Below, piece after piece: positions 26,867-35,806 of a stretch of 64,000 nt of DNA. The notes below the pieces were generated by a model. The model had not been told where the DNA came from. It saw nothing but the letters and a program-made list of their open reading frames with translations, and did no database searches. Each line of letters starts with the position of its first letter. Position 1 is the first letter of the stretch. The DNA comes from Lachnospiraceae bacterium 28-4 (GTDB taxonomy: Bacteria; Bacillota; Clostridia; Lachnospirales; Lachnospiraceae): NCBI GenBank assembly GCA_000403275.2, contig KE159601.1:62001-126000 (forward strand), written 5' to 3'. The position numbers were made by a program, and so were the translations under genes.

Positions 26867-27444
26867 GAACGGGAATGCGTGTCAGCGAATTTTGTGGCTT
26901 GACAAAAAGTGATTTAGATTTTGAAAGCCGGAAAATCCGTGTGGATCATCAGCTTGTCAGGGAACGGGGCGGAAAGTATTATGTTGAGAAAACAAAAACT
27001 GAGTGCGGATGCCGCTTTATTCCGATGACAGAAGAAGTTTATCGAAGTCTGAAAAATATCCTTGTCAATCGTAAGAAGTTGAAAACAGAAATGATTGTTG
27101 ACGGATACAGCTGCTTTCTTTTGCTGGACAAAGATGATAAGCCGAAAGTGGCGCTGCATATTGAAAACGAAATGCGGTGGGCAATGAAGAAATACAAGAA
27201 ACTTTATCCTGAAAAACCATTGCCGCATATCACACCTCATGTATTCCGGCATACGTTCTGTACCAATATGGCAAATGCAGGCATGGATATTAAGACCTTG
27301 CAGTATGTAATGGGACATTCCGATGTAGGTGTTACACTGAATGTTTATACTCATGCCAGCTATGACCGTGCTGCGGAGCAGATGGCGAAGATATTGGACT
27401 TCAAAGAAACTGATATGCATGGAAAACAGAGAAAATCAGGTTGA
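26836..27444 (+). pseudogene. int: C-terminal part of a tyrosine recombinase (integrase)
   Basis: The reading frame is recognisable from about 26836 (KYYDEFVVLLGTG) and an internal ATG at 26875 opens 189 residues. The catalytic domain is complete in this part: Arg in GMRVSEFCGL, HVFRHT (H-x-x-R), GHSDVGVT and the nucleophile in VYTHASY, closest to Tn916/Tn1549-type integrases. The arm-binding and core-binding N-terminal domains, about 180-200 residues, are missing, replaced by the small gene upstream. Not expected to be functional. Confidence 0.82.
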
Positions 27445-27448
27445 GAAA

Positions 27449-27480
27449 TACACCAATCTACTACACCAATTACTACACCA
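27449..27480 (+). repeat. Right arm-type repeats
   Basis: ACTACACCA at 27460-27468 and 27472-27480, with a degenerate ATACACCA just before. Same nonamer and orientation as at 25682-25701. Confidence 0.65.
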
Positions 27481-27607
27481 TTTGCCCGTAAATTTGCGTA
27501 GATTTATAACGAATTACACAGATTAAGGGTAAAAAGCCAAAAATGAAAAAAGCGCCGAAAAGCTTGAAATATCAAGGTTTGAAGGCTTATGAAGGGATAT
27601 AAAAGAT

Positions 27608-28084
27608 ATGATTAAAATATTATTCGTCTGCCACGGCAATATCTGCCGCTCCCCCATGGCGGAGTTCATTTTTAAAGACATGGTGAAAAAACAGGGAATA
27701 TCAGATCAGTTCGAGATCGCTTCAGCTGCGACAAGCACAGAAGAAATCTGGAACGGAATCGGCAATCCCGTATACCCTCCGGCAAGGGAAGAACTTGCCC
27801 GCCACGGCATCCGCTGCGATGGAAAGCGGGCAGTCCAGTTAAAGAAATCGGATTACGATTATTATGATTACCTCATCGGCATGGATTCCATGAATATCCG
27901 AAATATGGAACGAATGACAGGCCATAAAGGCGGGAAAATTTCCATGCTGCTGTCATATGCCGGCAGACAGGACAGCATCTCCGATCCCTGGTACAGCTCC
28001 CGTTTTGACGTTGCCTATGCGGATATCGTAGAGGGCTGCGAAGCGTTCCTTTCCTATTTGCGCGGACAGGGGGAAATATCATAA
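27608..28084 (+). CDS. Low-molecular-weight protein tyrosine phosphatase
   Basis: 158 residues. The active-site loop VCHGNICRSPMAE (C-x5-R-S) is at residues 7-19 and the acid Asp lies in SDPWYSSRFD. It removes phosphate from phosphotyrosine; in Firmicutes this class commonly acts on exopolysaccharide kinases, but no such genes are nearby. The first twelve codons and the AAGGGATAT ribosome binding site come from the integrative element, with three silent or neutral differences from the displaced 5' end at 25588. It is therefore an intact gene with a replaced promoter. Confidence 0.9.
   Translation: MIKILFVCHGNICRSPMAEFIFKDMVKKQGISDQFEIASAATSTEEIWNGIGNPVYPPAREELARHGIRCDGKRAVQLKKSDYDYYDYLIGMDSMNIRNMERMTGHKGGKISMLLSYAGRQDSISDPWYSSRFDVAYADIVEGCEAFLSYLRGQGEIS
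27629..27644 (+). other. Right att core
   Basis: Second copy of TGCCACGGCAATATCT, located in codons 8-13 of the intact phosphatase gene. Confidence 0.75.
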
Positions 28085-28102
28085 AGTTTTCTTACTGTAA
28101 TT

Positions 28103-28136
28103 CAGGCATACCGGACTTTTACATCCGATATGCCTG
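28103..28136 (+). terminator. Hairpin after the phosphatase gene
   Basis: Perfect 8-bp stem (CAGGCATA with TATGCCTG), extended by CCGG/CCG pairing, then TTTGTG. The T-tract is weak. Confidence 0.5.
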
Positions 28137-28216
28137 TTTGTGTCCCAAGTTATACATCAATTTCCGTTCATTCAATCGAATCAGCAATTCTGTTTTTCAA
28201 AAAACAAGTTAGCGAT

Positions 28217-28459
28217 TTAACCGAATACGAGCGCCCTGAAGGGCAATGCTTTCTGAGAAAGTATTTTTGTCTTTTCAGTCATATGATACCCATCCTCTTT
28301 AACGAACATTGTTGTAATATGAGAATATTCTGCCAGCTTACCTACTATACCTAAAATGCCATCGGATATCCTCTACGCCGCCTGCGGGTTACAAAGATCA
28401 ACAAAGATATAGTATTCTATGTCCAGCAGGTCATACTCTGCCGGCTCGGTAAATACCAC
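28217..28459 (-). pseudogene. ParE-type toxin with an internal stop
   Basis: A minus-strand frame from GTG 28459 to a stop at 28217 reads VVFTEPAEYDLLDIEYYIF at its start, a ParE/RelE toxin beginning, then meets TAG at 28373-28375 in place of a sense codon and continues as RISDGILGIVGKLAEY. 81 codons in all. The downstream residues no longer match the family well, so this is a decayed gene. Confidence 0.6.
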
Positions 28460-28460
28460 C

Positions 28461-28615
28461 CTAGCTACGTTCTTTTCTCCTCTTTTCCAGCTTTTCCCTT
28501 ACTTCTTCAATTGTACTGGTTCTACCTTCCTGCATTGCTTTATAGCCTTCGCCAATTAATCTATATAACTCCAGTTTTGCAGAATTTGATGTTTCTGTAA
28601 TAACTTGATAATAAA
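28461..28615 (-). pseudogene. C-terminal fragment of the cognate antitoxin
   Basis: Minus-strand frame ending at the TAG at 28461-28463 reads SAKLELYRLIGEGYKAMQEG and RTSTIEEVREKLEKRRKERS, the usual tail of a ParD/Phd-like antitoxin, two nt before the toxin frame. No start or N-terminus can be found upstream. Confidence 0.5.
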
Positions 28616-28683
28616 ATATTTCCTAAAAATTTAGTCCTCTTTCACATCTTCCTTTGAATATCCTTATCACTAAACTTCCACAT

Positions 28684-28952
28684 TCAATCGCTATAATGCC
28701 CCTTGCAAGATTTTACAATTATTTGGTCACCCACAATCTCATAAATCAAACGGTTAGCTTCATCTATGCGCCTGCTAAATGACCCAGACTTTCCATATTT
28801 CATTTCAAAGGTTCAGGTTTGCCTATCCCTTGTAATGCTCCATCCCGTTCTATACTCAGCAGTAATTGATTTATCTTTTTCAATATCTTTTTATCCTGTG
28901 TCTGCCAATAGAGATATTCACTCCAGCCATCTTCTGCAAAAGTAATCTTCAT
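28684..28952 (-). pseudogene. yoeB: YoeB-family toxin, frameshifted by a 5-bp duplication
   Basis: The frame starts MKITFAEDGWSEYLYWQ at 28952, four nt after the antitoxin stop, and runs to KPEPLK, where a TGAAA tandem duplication (28798-28807) shifts it into a stop. Removing five bases restores YGKSGSFSRRIDEANRLIYEI and the C-terminal SCKGHY with the catalytic His/Tyr region, ending at 28684. So the toxin was complete apart from one small lesion. Confidence 0.75.
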
Positions 28953-28955
28953 AGA

Positions 28956-29213
28956 TTATTCCTCCATTGCCAGAAGTTCATCCATAGTTTTTGTTACTAT
29001 CTTCCCGTTTCTAATCTGCTCATCCTCTCTATTCAATTTTTCCAAGTATTCAGCATTTTTTCTGGCTTTTTCCAATTCATTATATTCTGCTTCAGATATT
29101 ATAACAACATTCTTATTTTCTTTACGAGACACAATTACCGGCTCTCCATTAAAAGCTATATCAAAATACTTTTTAATATTTGCCCTTACATCCATCTGTT
29201 TGGTTGCAATCAT
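28956..29213 (-). CDS. yefM: YefM-family antitoxin
   Basis: 85 residues. YefM/Phd fold: MIATKQMDVRANIKKYFDIA, then GEPVIVSRKENKNVVIISEAEYNEL. AAAGAGGTG precedes the ATG. Its toxin partner yoeB, four nt downstream, is broken, so the antitoxin is an orphan that may still repress its own promoter. Confidence 0.88.
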   Translation of the reverse strand: MIATKQMDVRANIKKYFDIAFNGEPVIVSRKENKNVVIISEAEYNELEKARKNAEYLEKLNREDEQIRNGKIVTKTMDELLAMEE

Positions 29214-29260
29214 ATAGCACCTCTTTCCGTACCCAAAACCGTACCATTTATTGTACTCTA

Positions 29261-29289
29261 ATTATATGCTACTATTATCTACAAGTCAA
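29261..29289 (-). promoter_or_regulatory. Promoter of yefM-yoeB
   Basis: On the minus strand TTGACT (29289-29284), 17 nt, TATAAT (29266-29261). Downstream, GTAC occurs three times before the start codon, a possible operator pattern. Confidence 0.7.
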
Positions 29290-29514
29290 CGAAATTTATT
29301 ATTTCTTTCAACCTTAAACCAGTAATATAGAAAATATTGTTCTATTTGCTTTCTTCACTTACATAAAGCAGGAACACTTACGCAGTAATATTTCACCACT
29401 AATTAAGTGTTCCAAATGTATTGCAACATTCGCTCTCCAATATTGGTAAATTGTTGGTAAATTCGTTAAACTGTTGCTGAAAATCCACTATAATCAAAGC
29501 TTTAAAGAATTGGT

Positions 29515-29553
29515 TCACATACTGCCGTGGCATATAAAAAGTATCTTAACCAT
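29515..29553 (-). pseudogene. Third copy of the phosphatase 5' end
   Basis: On the minus strand AGGAGGGAAAATATT precedes ATG 29553 and codons MVKILFICHGSM, then TGA. This is the same N-terminus as the genes at 25588 and 27608, in opposite orientation. The core TGCCACGGCAGTATGT differs at two of 16 positions from the att core above. The upstream 130 bp hold several TTTGCC/TTTTGC words that could be arm sites of another integrase. The rest of the gap 29214-29812 has no ORF I can support. Confidence 0.55.
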
Positions 29554-29745
29554 AATATTTTCCCTCCTAAAATGTCGTGATTTGCCGTGTTTTGGGGACT
29601 TTTGCACTATCTGTAAAACCCACATAAAATCTGTGAAATGTGGCACATTACGCAAAATAGGGCAAATTAAGGCAAAATGTAATAGTCAATCGTAGTTAAA
29701 TGGTAGTCTGTTTCAGGCGGGCAGACTACGCACTTTTTAACGGTA

Positions 29746-29790
29746 TTATCGTTAAAGGGGTTTCAAAGGGTGTACATATTTTAACGATAA
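29746..29790. repeat. Inverted repeat with TTTAACGrTAA words
   Basis: TTATCGTTAAA (29746-29756) and TTTAACGATAA (29780-29790) form a perfect 11-bp inverted repeat around 23 nt; a third related word, TTTAACGGTA, lies at 29736. Just upstream, GTAGTCTG...CAGACTAC forms a separate 8-bp hairpin. Confidence 0.5.
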
Positions 29791-29812
29791 CGCACAGTAA
29801 TTCTTCAAGAAA

Positions 29813-30010
29813 TCAGCCCTTATAGGACTTCATGGCTTTGTAAATCGCCATCCGTGGAGTATCCGGCACTTCTTTCTTTAAGAGTTGCGAACCGGTCGCC
29901 CTATGGATTGCCCCATCTACGCCACTGCCATCCAATAGAAATTCGTTGGCTGCATTGACAATTGCCGGAACTTTGATTTTTATAATGTCACCTTTTACTG
30001 CCTTAATCAT
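29813..30010 (-). pseudogene. Truncated macro-domain protein
   Basis: 65 residues from ATG 30010. The start ([39 protein letters not shown]) is a clear macro domain, the fold that binds ADP-ribose and removes it from proteins or hydrolyses O-acetyl-ADP-ribose. Only the first third of the roughly 170-residue domain remains. Overlaps the stop of the DUF4268 gene, so they were probably an operon. Confidence 0.75.
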
Positions 30011-30014
30011 TGTC

Positions 30015-30938
30015 TCACTCCACAAATCTCTTGACTACTTCTCGTAGCTTTATAGCCTTTTCACAATACCACTCAAAGTACTTGTCCCAATTATCAGTAT
30101 TAAAATCAGCATTATATGTGTCATATCCAAACACCGCATCTATAGAAGCCTCATGCCATGTAATTTCCTCACCCAAAAACTCCTCGATGGCTGCTTTCTG
30201 CTCTAAAAAATGGTTATACAAATCCTTGTTTTTACTGATATATATCTGAGCCGCAAGACGTTTTTTTGTCATTGTGGCAGTTAATGTAATGTGACAATGT
30301 CTGTTTCCTGCCGAGAGATCATACCACCCTTGTGGATATGCCTTTCTTTCACTAAATATCTTTTTAAATTCTGCCTTATTGAATGCGTACTTCTTGAATG
30401 CTTCCCAATATTCAAGATTAGTCTTCTTTGTATCTGACAGTCCCGCAGAAGCTTTAATTGCCTTTGCCCAATCATTAGGCCGTTCCACTATATTAAAGCG
30501 AGGTGCAGGAACAGAACCGTTGATTTTCCACAATTCAATTTCAAGCAGAAAGAACCCGATATTCTCATCCGTGTGCTGATTGAGCCATTCCACCGCTTTC
30601 CGATGTTCATCTCGGGCACGTTTAACAATCCAAATAATAACAGATGCCTCCTTCCCCGCAGCATATGTTATTATTTTACCAAGATGGTCATGGTTTGTAT
30701 CTTCCAGTTGATTTTCAATGATGATCTTCCTGCCGGTTCCCTCTTCTGTTGCGAAAAGATCAACAGAGAAACCTCCAACAGACGACTCACGTTCTTCGAG
30801 ATCAATATCAATTCCGACCGTCTCTCCAAGCATAGTAAGATTCTCATCCTGGGAAAGCCATACCGTAAAGTCTCTCGCCTCATTTGGCCATATTTTACGC
30901 AAGTCTTCTACTCGTTCAATTTTCCCTAACTCTGGCAT
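30015..30938 (-). CDS. DUF4268 protein with PD-(D/E)XK nuclease-like N-terminus
   Basis: 307 residues. The first 150 residues show [12 protein letters not shown] followed by [26 protein letters not shown]. The Asp and the ENQ triplet stand where PD-(D/E)XK nucleases have D and E-x-K, so a nuclease-like fold with a Gln variant is likely. The C-terminal half is the DUF4268 region ([30 protein letters not shown]). The family's role is not established; it is frequent near mobile and defence genes. GAGGAGG precedes the start. Next to it lies a macro-domain remnant. Confidence 0.72.
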   Translation of the reverse strand: MPELGKIERVEDLRKIWPNEARDFTVWLSQDENLTMLGETVGIDIDLEERESSVGGFSVDLFATEEGTGRKIIIENQLEDTNHDHLGKIITYAAGKEASVIIWIVKRARDEHRKAVEWLNQHTDENIGFFLLEIELWKINGSVPAPRFNIVERPNDWAKAIKASAGLSDTKKTNLEYWEAFKKYAFNKAEFKKIFSERKAYPQGWYDLSAGNRHCHITLTATMTKKRLAAQIYISKNKDLYNHFLEQKAAIEEFLGEEITWHEASIDAVFGYDTYNADFNTDNWDKYFEWYCEKAIKLREVVKRFVE

Positions 30939-31093
30939 ATGTACCTCCTCATGTATTTAGGATTGTCAAAATTTTTAGTTTTGACAACTGAGCTATTATA
31001 AAAGAACGACATCATTAAAGAGGTTCCAAATTTACAAAAGAAACACAATTTCATAATAACCCTTGAAAGCTACAAAATGTTATCCTGCTAAAT

Positions 31094-31291
31094 CTATTCC
31101 ATATCATTTCCAATATCTTCAATTAATTTAAAGTATACATTTTTAAATCTTTCTGGAACATCTTCATAGCTTCTAAGCACACATTCTGCCCTATTTAGGA
31201 ATCTCATTGCAAAATCACCTTTAGCAGACTTTGCTGCTTCAATATATCCTTCTACTTCGCTTCTTAATTCATCTATCGTAGTTGAGCGCAT
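31094..31291 (-). CDS. Small hypothetical protein
   Basis: 65 residues, not recognised; helical, charged (IDELRSEVEGYIEAAKSA, FKNVYFKLIEDIGNDME). A GGGGAG site lies six nt before the ATG, and TTGGTA-18-TATGAT upstream is a fair promoter, which supports a real gene. Confidence 0.55.
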   Translation of the reverse strand: MRSTTIDELRSEVEGYIEAAKSAKGDFAMRFLNRAECVLRSYEDVPERFKNVYFKLIEDIGNDME

Positions 31292-31394
31292 GACTACTCC
31301 CCTATATAAAATTCCGCATACAGTTTTATGACCGCTATAAATTTAATCATACCATAACAGAAGTGATTTTACCAATCGGGTAGGAGGCAGATAA

Positions 31395-31626
31395 TTATTT
31401 GGCACAAAAAAAGCGGCCAGAAGCATCTGGCACAAAACCGATGCCCCGAAAGGAAGCCGCTGAAAATGCCATACTGGATTTCTTTCTCCTCCCGTTCCTT
31501 TTGCATACTGTCCTCCCGGCTCTCAAGGGCGGCATACCGGCTTGCATACCCGTCATACTTTTTGCGGTAGTCGTGCTGGTCAAGTTTCCGGGCGGCGTTC
31601 TCATCGACCAGCCTCTGGATCAGCTC
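31395..31626 (-). pseudogene. Fragment resembling the C-terminus of a large serine recombinase
   Basis: One minus-strand frame reads ELIQRLVDENAARKLDQHDY, then RKKYDGYASRYAALESRE, the heptad-rich pattern at the end of clostridial serine recombinases. A frame change at about 31630 separates it from KFLAEEEHGAEPQLRQ upstream. Higher GC than its surroundings. No complete ORF can be made. The remaining 31292-31913 holds nothing else I can support. Confidence 0.35.
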
Positions 31627-31913
31627 CGCAGTCGCTGCATTTCAGCTTTGCCGAAAACGGACTGCCGCAGTTGTGGCTCCGCCCCGTGTTCTTCCTCCGC
31701 TAAAAACTTTGAATAATAATAGCCCTTATATTTTGAGATTATCTTCTAACATCTTTTCACCCCAGACTACAGCTAACTAATCACATTGGAAATTAGGGCC
31801 GCAAACCAATATCAAAACACTGGCGGTTCCGGAATGCTGCAAACACCTTTTTCGTAAAACACACGATTATCAACATATCCGCAACACCCCCTCTCTCTTT
31901 CGAAGTAACAATT

Positions 31914-32054
31914 CTATATACGGATTGCCATCCCCTTTTGTAGATTCCTAACATTCCTCTTAATCTTCCTGCACACCCCATTATTTTCTTTTTCATTGGA
32001 AGACAGCTTTTGAAGCCTATCCTCCAATAATTTAATTTTTGCCATTGTGTCCAT
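31914..32054 (-). CDS. Small coiled-coil protein of the mobile-element type
   Basis: 46 residues: MDTMAKIKLLEDRLQKLSSN, then CRKIKRNVRNLQKGMA. Short leucine-rich coiled coil with a basic tail, like the small ORFs often found beside clostridial conjugative elements; no function known. AAAGGATGG precedes the ATG. A longer frame over the same stretch looks like a shadow. Confidence 0.5.
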   Translation of the reverse strand: MDTMAKIKLLEDRLQKLSSNEKENNGVCRKIKRNVRNLQKGMAIRI

Positions 32055-32130
32055 ATAAGCACCATCCTTTCTTTACTTTATGCTTCTTTTTCAATCCAGC
32101 TCTGATCATTTGAATCATGACAGATAAAAC

Positions 32131-34008
32131 CTATTCCTGCTCCAGTTTCCCGGTATAAAGCTGATAATACATTCCCCGCTTCGCCAACAAGCTGTCATGA
32201 TCTCCTCTCTCCACAATCCTCCCGTGATCCAACACCATGATCACATCCGAATTTTTGATTGTGGAAAGCCTGTGGGCGATCACAAATACCGTCCTGCCTT
32301 TCATCAGCCGGTCCATGCCGTCCTGCACGATTTTTTCCGTGCGGGTATCAATGCTGGAAGTCGCTTCATCCAGAATCAGCACCGGCGGATCAGCCACCGC
32401 CACTCTCGCAATCGCCAGGAGCTGACGCTGGCCCTGGGAAAGACTGTTCCCGCTTCCTTTTAGCTCTGTCTGATACCCATCGGGAAGTTTCATAATAAAT
32501 TCGTGGGCATTTGCCAGTTTTGCAGCCTGAATGACTTCCTCTTCCGCAGCATCCAATTTCCCATACCGGATATTGTCCATGACAGTACCGGTAAACAAAT
32601 GGGTATCCTGTAGTACCAAGCCTAAGGAATGCCGCAGATCATCTTTCCTGATTTTATTGATATTGATGCCGTCATAACGGATCTTGCCATCCTGCACATC
32701 ATAAAACCGGTTGATCAGATTGGTAATCGTTGTTTTTCCTGCGCCGGTAGCTCCCACAAAGGCTACTTTCTGCCCCGGTCTCGCAAAAATCTCTATATCA
32801 TGCAAAATCTCCTTATCTTCCGTATAGCCGAAGTCCACATGGTCAAAAACTACATCTCCCTGCATCGGCTGATAAGTTGTCGTATTGTCTGCCTTATGAT
32901 AATGCTTCCACGCCCACATCCCCGTCCTGTCAGGAGCTTCCGTCAGATTTCCCTTTTCATCATAACGTGCGTTTACCAGCTTCACATATCCGCCGTCCTT
33001 TTCCGGCTCCTCATCCAACAGCCCAAAAATCCTCTCTGCGCCCGCAATGGCCATGATGATAGAATTCAACTGCTGCGAAAGCTGCGAAATCGGCTGATTA
33101 AAGGAACGAGAAAACTGCAGGAAAGATGCCAGCGTTCCAAGAGTCATCTGCCCGCCAAAAATGGACAGGCAGGCTCCGACCATTGCGATTACCGCATAGC
33201 TGACATACCCAAGGTTGCCAAGCACAGGCATAAGGATACTGGCATAACGGTTCGCATTGTTCGTGCTGTCCCGCAATTTTCCATTCAGAGCCTTAAAATC
33301 CTGTATACAGGCTTTCTCATGGCAGAATACCTTTACTACCTTCTGGCCTTCCATCATTTCCTCTATGTATCCGTTCAGGCTCCCCACGTCCGTCTGCTGC
33401 TTCACAAAATAGTGCCCGCTCTTTGAGGATATGTTTCTCGTTGCGAATACCATGCAGACCACCATCACAACCGTGATCAGTGTCAGTGGACGGTTTAAAA
33501 CCAGCATAGATACAAAAACACCCACAATCGTGATCGCTGCGGACAGCATCTGCGGCATACTCTGGCTGATTACCTGCCGCAGGGTATCCGTGTCATTGAT
33601 GTAAATGCTCATGATGTCCCCATGGGATTTTGTGTCAAAATAGCGGATGGGCAGATGTTCCATGTGACGAAACAGGTCATCCCTTACTTTTTTTAACATT
33701 CCCTGCGACACATAAATCATAATGTAGTTATAAGCCCACGTGCAGAACACGTCGACATAATAAACTGCTGCCATCACAAGCAATGCTTTGAAAAGAGGGG
33801 ACAAATCGGGCTGTGTCTGATTCACAAATGGCAGGATGTAGTCATCAATCAGGTTCCGCATGAACAGAGTGCCGCCGATATTCGCGACGGTGCTGACCAG
33901 AATACATAACGCCACCAACAGGCACTGCCATTTATATTCTTTCAGGATATAAGCAATCAGCCGCCTTAACGTCGCCCCCATATTCTTTTTATTCCCTACT
34001 ATCATCAT
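32131..34008 (-). CDS. ABC exporter half-transporter with canonical ATPase site
   Basis: 625 residues: six membrane helices then one nucleotide-binding domain. Walker [10 protein letters not shown], signature LSQGQRQLL, Walker [12 protein letters not shown] with the catalytic Glu, and the switch His in VIAHRLS are complete. Start at ATG 34008, six nt after AAGGAGG. It is the consensus-site half of a heterodimeric multidrug-type exporter; the degenerate-site half is encoded just upstream and is broken. Alone it may be inactive or pair with another subunit. Confidence 0.88.
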   Translation of the reverse strand: MMIVGNKKNMGATLRRLIAYILKEYKWQCLLVALCILVSTVANIGGTLFMRNLIDDYILPFVNQTQPDLSPLFKALLVMAAVYYVDVFCTWAYNYIMIYVSQGMLKKVRDDLFRHMEHLPIRYFDTKSHGDIMSIYINDTDTLRQVISQSMPQMLSAAITIVGVFVSMLVLNRPLTLITVVMVVCMVFATRNISSKSGHYFVKQQTDVGSLNGYIEEMMEGQKVVKVFCHEKACIQDFKALNGKLRDSTNNANRYASILMPVLGNLGYVSYAVIAMVGACLSIFGGQMTLGTLASFLQFSRSFNQPISQLSQQLNSIIMAIAGAERIFGLLDEEPEKDGGYVKLVNARYDEKGNLTEAPDRTGMWAWKHYHKADNTTTYQPMQGDVVFDHVDFGYTEDKEILHDIEIFARPGQKVAFVGATGAGKTTITNLINRFYDVQDGKIRYDGININKIRKDDLRHSLGLVLQDTHLFTGTVMDNIRYGKLDAAEEEVIQAAKLANAHEFIMKLPDGYQTELKGSGNSLSQGQRQLLAIARVAVADPPVLILDEATSSIDTRTEKIVQDGMDRLMKGRTVFVIAHRLSTIKNSDVIMVLDHGRIVERGDHDSLLAKRGMYYQLYTGKLEQE

Positions 34009-35718
34009 CGCCGCCCTCCTTCGTCTGTGACTCATAAATTTCTCTGTAAATCGGGCTGCTTTCCAGCAGTTCTTCATGGGTGCCGACTGATTTCATCCTG
34101 CCGTTGTCAAATACCAGAATCCTGTCCGCATCCTAGATCGACGAGATTCTCTGGGCTATGATAATCTTTGTGGTATCCGGTATCTTCTCCCTGAATGCCC
34201 TGCGGATCAACGCATCCGTCTTTGTGTCAACTGCACTTGTGGAATCATCGAGGATCAGGATTTTCGGTTTCTTTAAAAGCGCTCTGGCAATACAGAGCCT
34301 CTGTTTCTGCCCGCCCGATACATTTGCCCCGCCCCGCTCAATGTAGGTATCATACCCTGCCGGGAAATCCCGGATAAATTCATCCGCCTGGGCAAGCCGG
34401 CACACATTTATTATCTCATCATCCGTTGCATCTTCTTTTCCCCACCGCAGGTTCTCTCTGATTGTTCCGGAAAAGAGCACATTTTTCTGGAGGACCACAG
34501 CCACACTGTCCCGCAGACTGGCCATGTCATAATCCTTGACCGGAACGCCCCCAACCCGCACCTCGCCCCTTGTCACATCATAAAGCCTTGGTATCAGAGC
34601 GGCAAAGGTGGACTTTGCGCTCCCGGTTCCTCCAAGAACGCCAATGGTCTCTCCCGGCCTGATATGAAGGTCCAGATCACTGATTACTTCCTTATCGGGA
34701 TTGGAGGGATACGCAAAACCTACCTGTTCAAAATCAATAGAACCATCCGCGACCTCCCTGATCGCATGGGAAACGTTAAATAAATCCGGCTCCTCCGTCA
34801 GCACCTCAGAAATCCTTTCCCCCGATGCCCTTGACATAATAAGCATCACAAACGTCATGGATACCATCATCAGGCTGATCAGAATGTTGATCACGTATGT
34901 AAACATACTCATAAGCTGCCCTTCTGTCAGGCTTCCCGCAATAATCATTTTCGCACCCATCCATGAAATCAGTAAAATACATGAATACATGGAAAACTGC
35001 ATGACAGGGGAATTCAGTGCAAGCAGCTTTTCCGCGCTTACAAACAGGCTGCGGATTTTTTCACTTTCCGTTTCAAACCGTCCAATCTCATGATCCTCAC
35101 GTACAAAAGATTTTACCACCCGTATTCCGTTTACATTTTCCTGCACCTTTGCGTTCAATTCATCGTATTGACGAAAAACTTTCCTTAAAGTCGGATTTGC
35201 CTTCGATGAAATCAGGGCAAGCACGGCTGCCAGGCAGACGATCACCACCAAAAAAATACGGGCAAAACGAGGGTGTATCATAAATGTCATCACCATCGCA
35301 CTGACCAGCATGATCGGCGCCCTCACGCAGATACGGATGGACATCTGGAACGCCTGCTGTACGTTCATCACGTCTGTCGTCATTCTGGTCACAAGTCCTG
35401 CTGTAGAAAATTTATCGATATTGGAGAAAGAAAAGGTCTGTATCTTCTCGTACATTGCCTGCCTCAGATTCATGGCAAACCCGGAGCTGGCACTGGAAGC
35501 CGTCCTGCCTGATTCCACCCCAAACCACAACGCCAGCATTGCCGCCACGATCATGGCAAGCCCGATCAGCACAACTTTCCCAAGGCTCCGGCTTTCCAGC
35601 CCATAGTCAATAATAACCGCCATTATAATGGGAATGATCACTTCCATGATCACTTCCATAACCACAAGAACAGGAGTGAGTACGGCATCCCGTTTAAATT
35701 CTCCAATGTTTTAAACAT
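33989..35718 (-). pseudogene. ABC exporter half-transporter broken by a frameshift and a nonsense codon
   Basis: The original start is ATG 35718 behind AGGAGGG. After MFKTL, one G seems lost (ACATTGG then AGAATTTAAACGG), so translation leaves the frame; the correct frame (EFKRDAVLTPVLVV) is open from about 35703. It is then intact for over 500 codons with six helices, Walker A GGTGSAKST, signature VSGGQKQRL and LILDDSTSAVD, where Asp replaces the catalytic Glu, as in the degenerate half of such pairs. At 34133-34135 TAG replaces what was probably CAG (SSI[15 protein letters not shown]), removing the last 47 residues to 33989. Confidence 0.8.
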
Positions 35719-35806
35719 AAAATCCCTCCTGGCAATCCCGTCTCAACTGCTCCTGACGCCATCACGCCAGTTCCGGATCACGGCCACTGCCAAATTCTTC
35801 CTTTCT

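Larger units (their letters stand above)
25609..27644 (+). mobile_element. Decayed 2-kb integrative element in the phosphatase gene
   Basis: Bounded by TGCCACGGCAATATCT at 25609-25624 and 27629-27644. Inside lie arm-type repeats at both ends, a toxin-antitoxin pair, a small gene and the C-terminal part of a tyrosine recombinase. The element supplies a new ribosome binding site and first codons for the phosphatase, so the target gene is restored at the right end. The missing recombinase N-terminus means it cannot excise on its own. AT-rich compared with the butyrate genes. Confidence 0.72.

Noticed and set aside
31399-31716. 105-residue plus-strand ORF
   Set aside because: Opposite to a better-looking recombinase-like fragment; composition poor and start unsupported.
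31793-32065. 90-residue minus-strand ORF
   Set aside because: An overlapping 46-residue frame (31914-32054) has the ribosome binding site and resembles known small mobile-element proteins.
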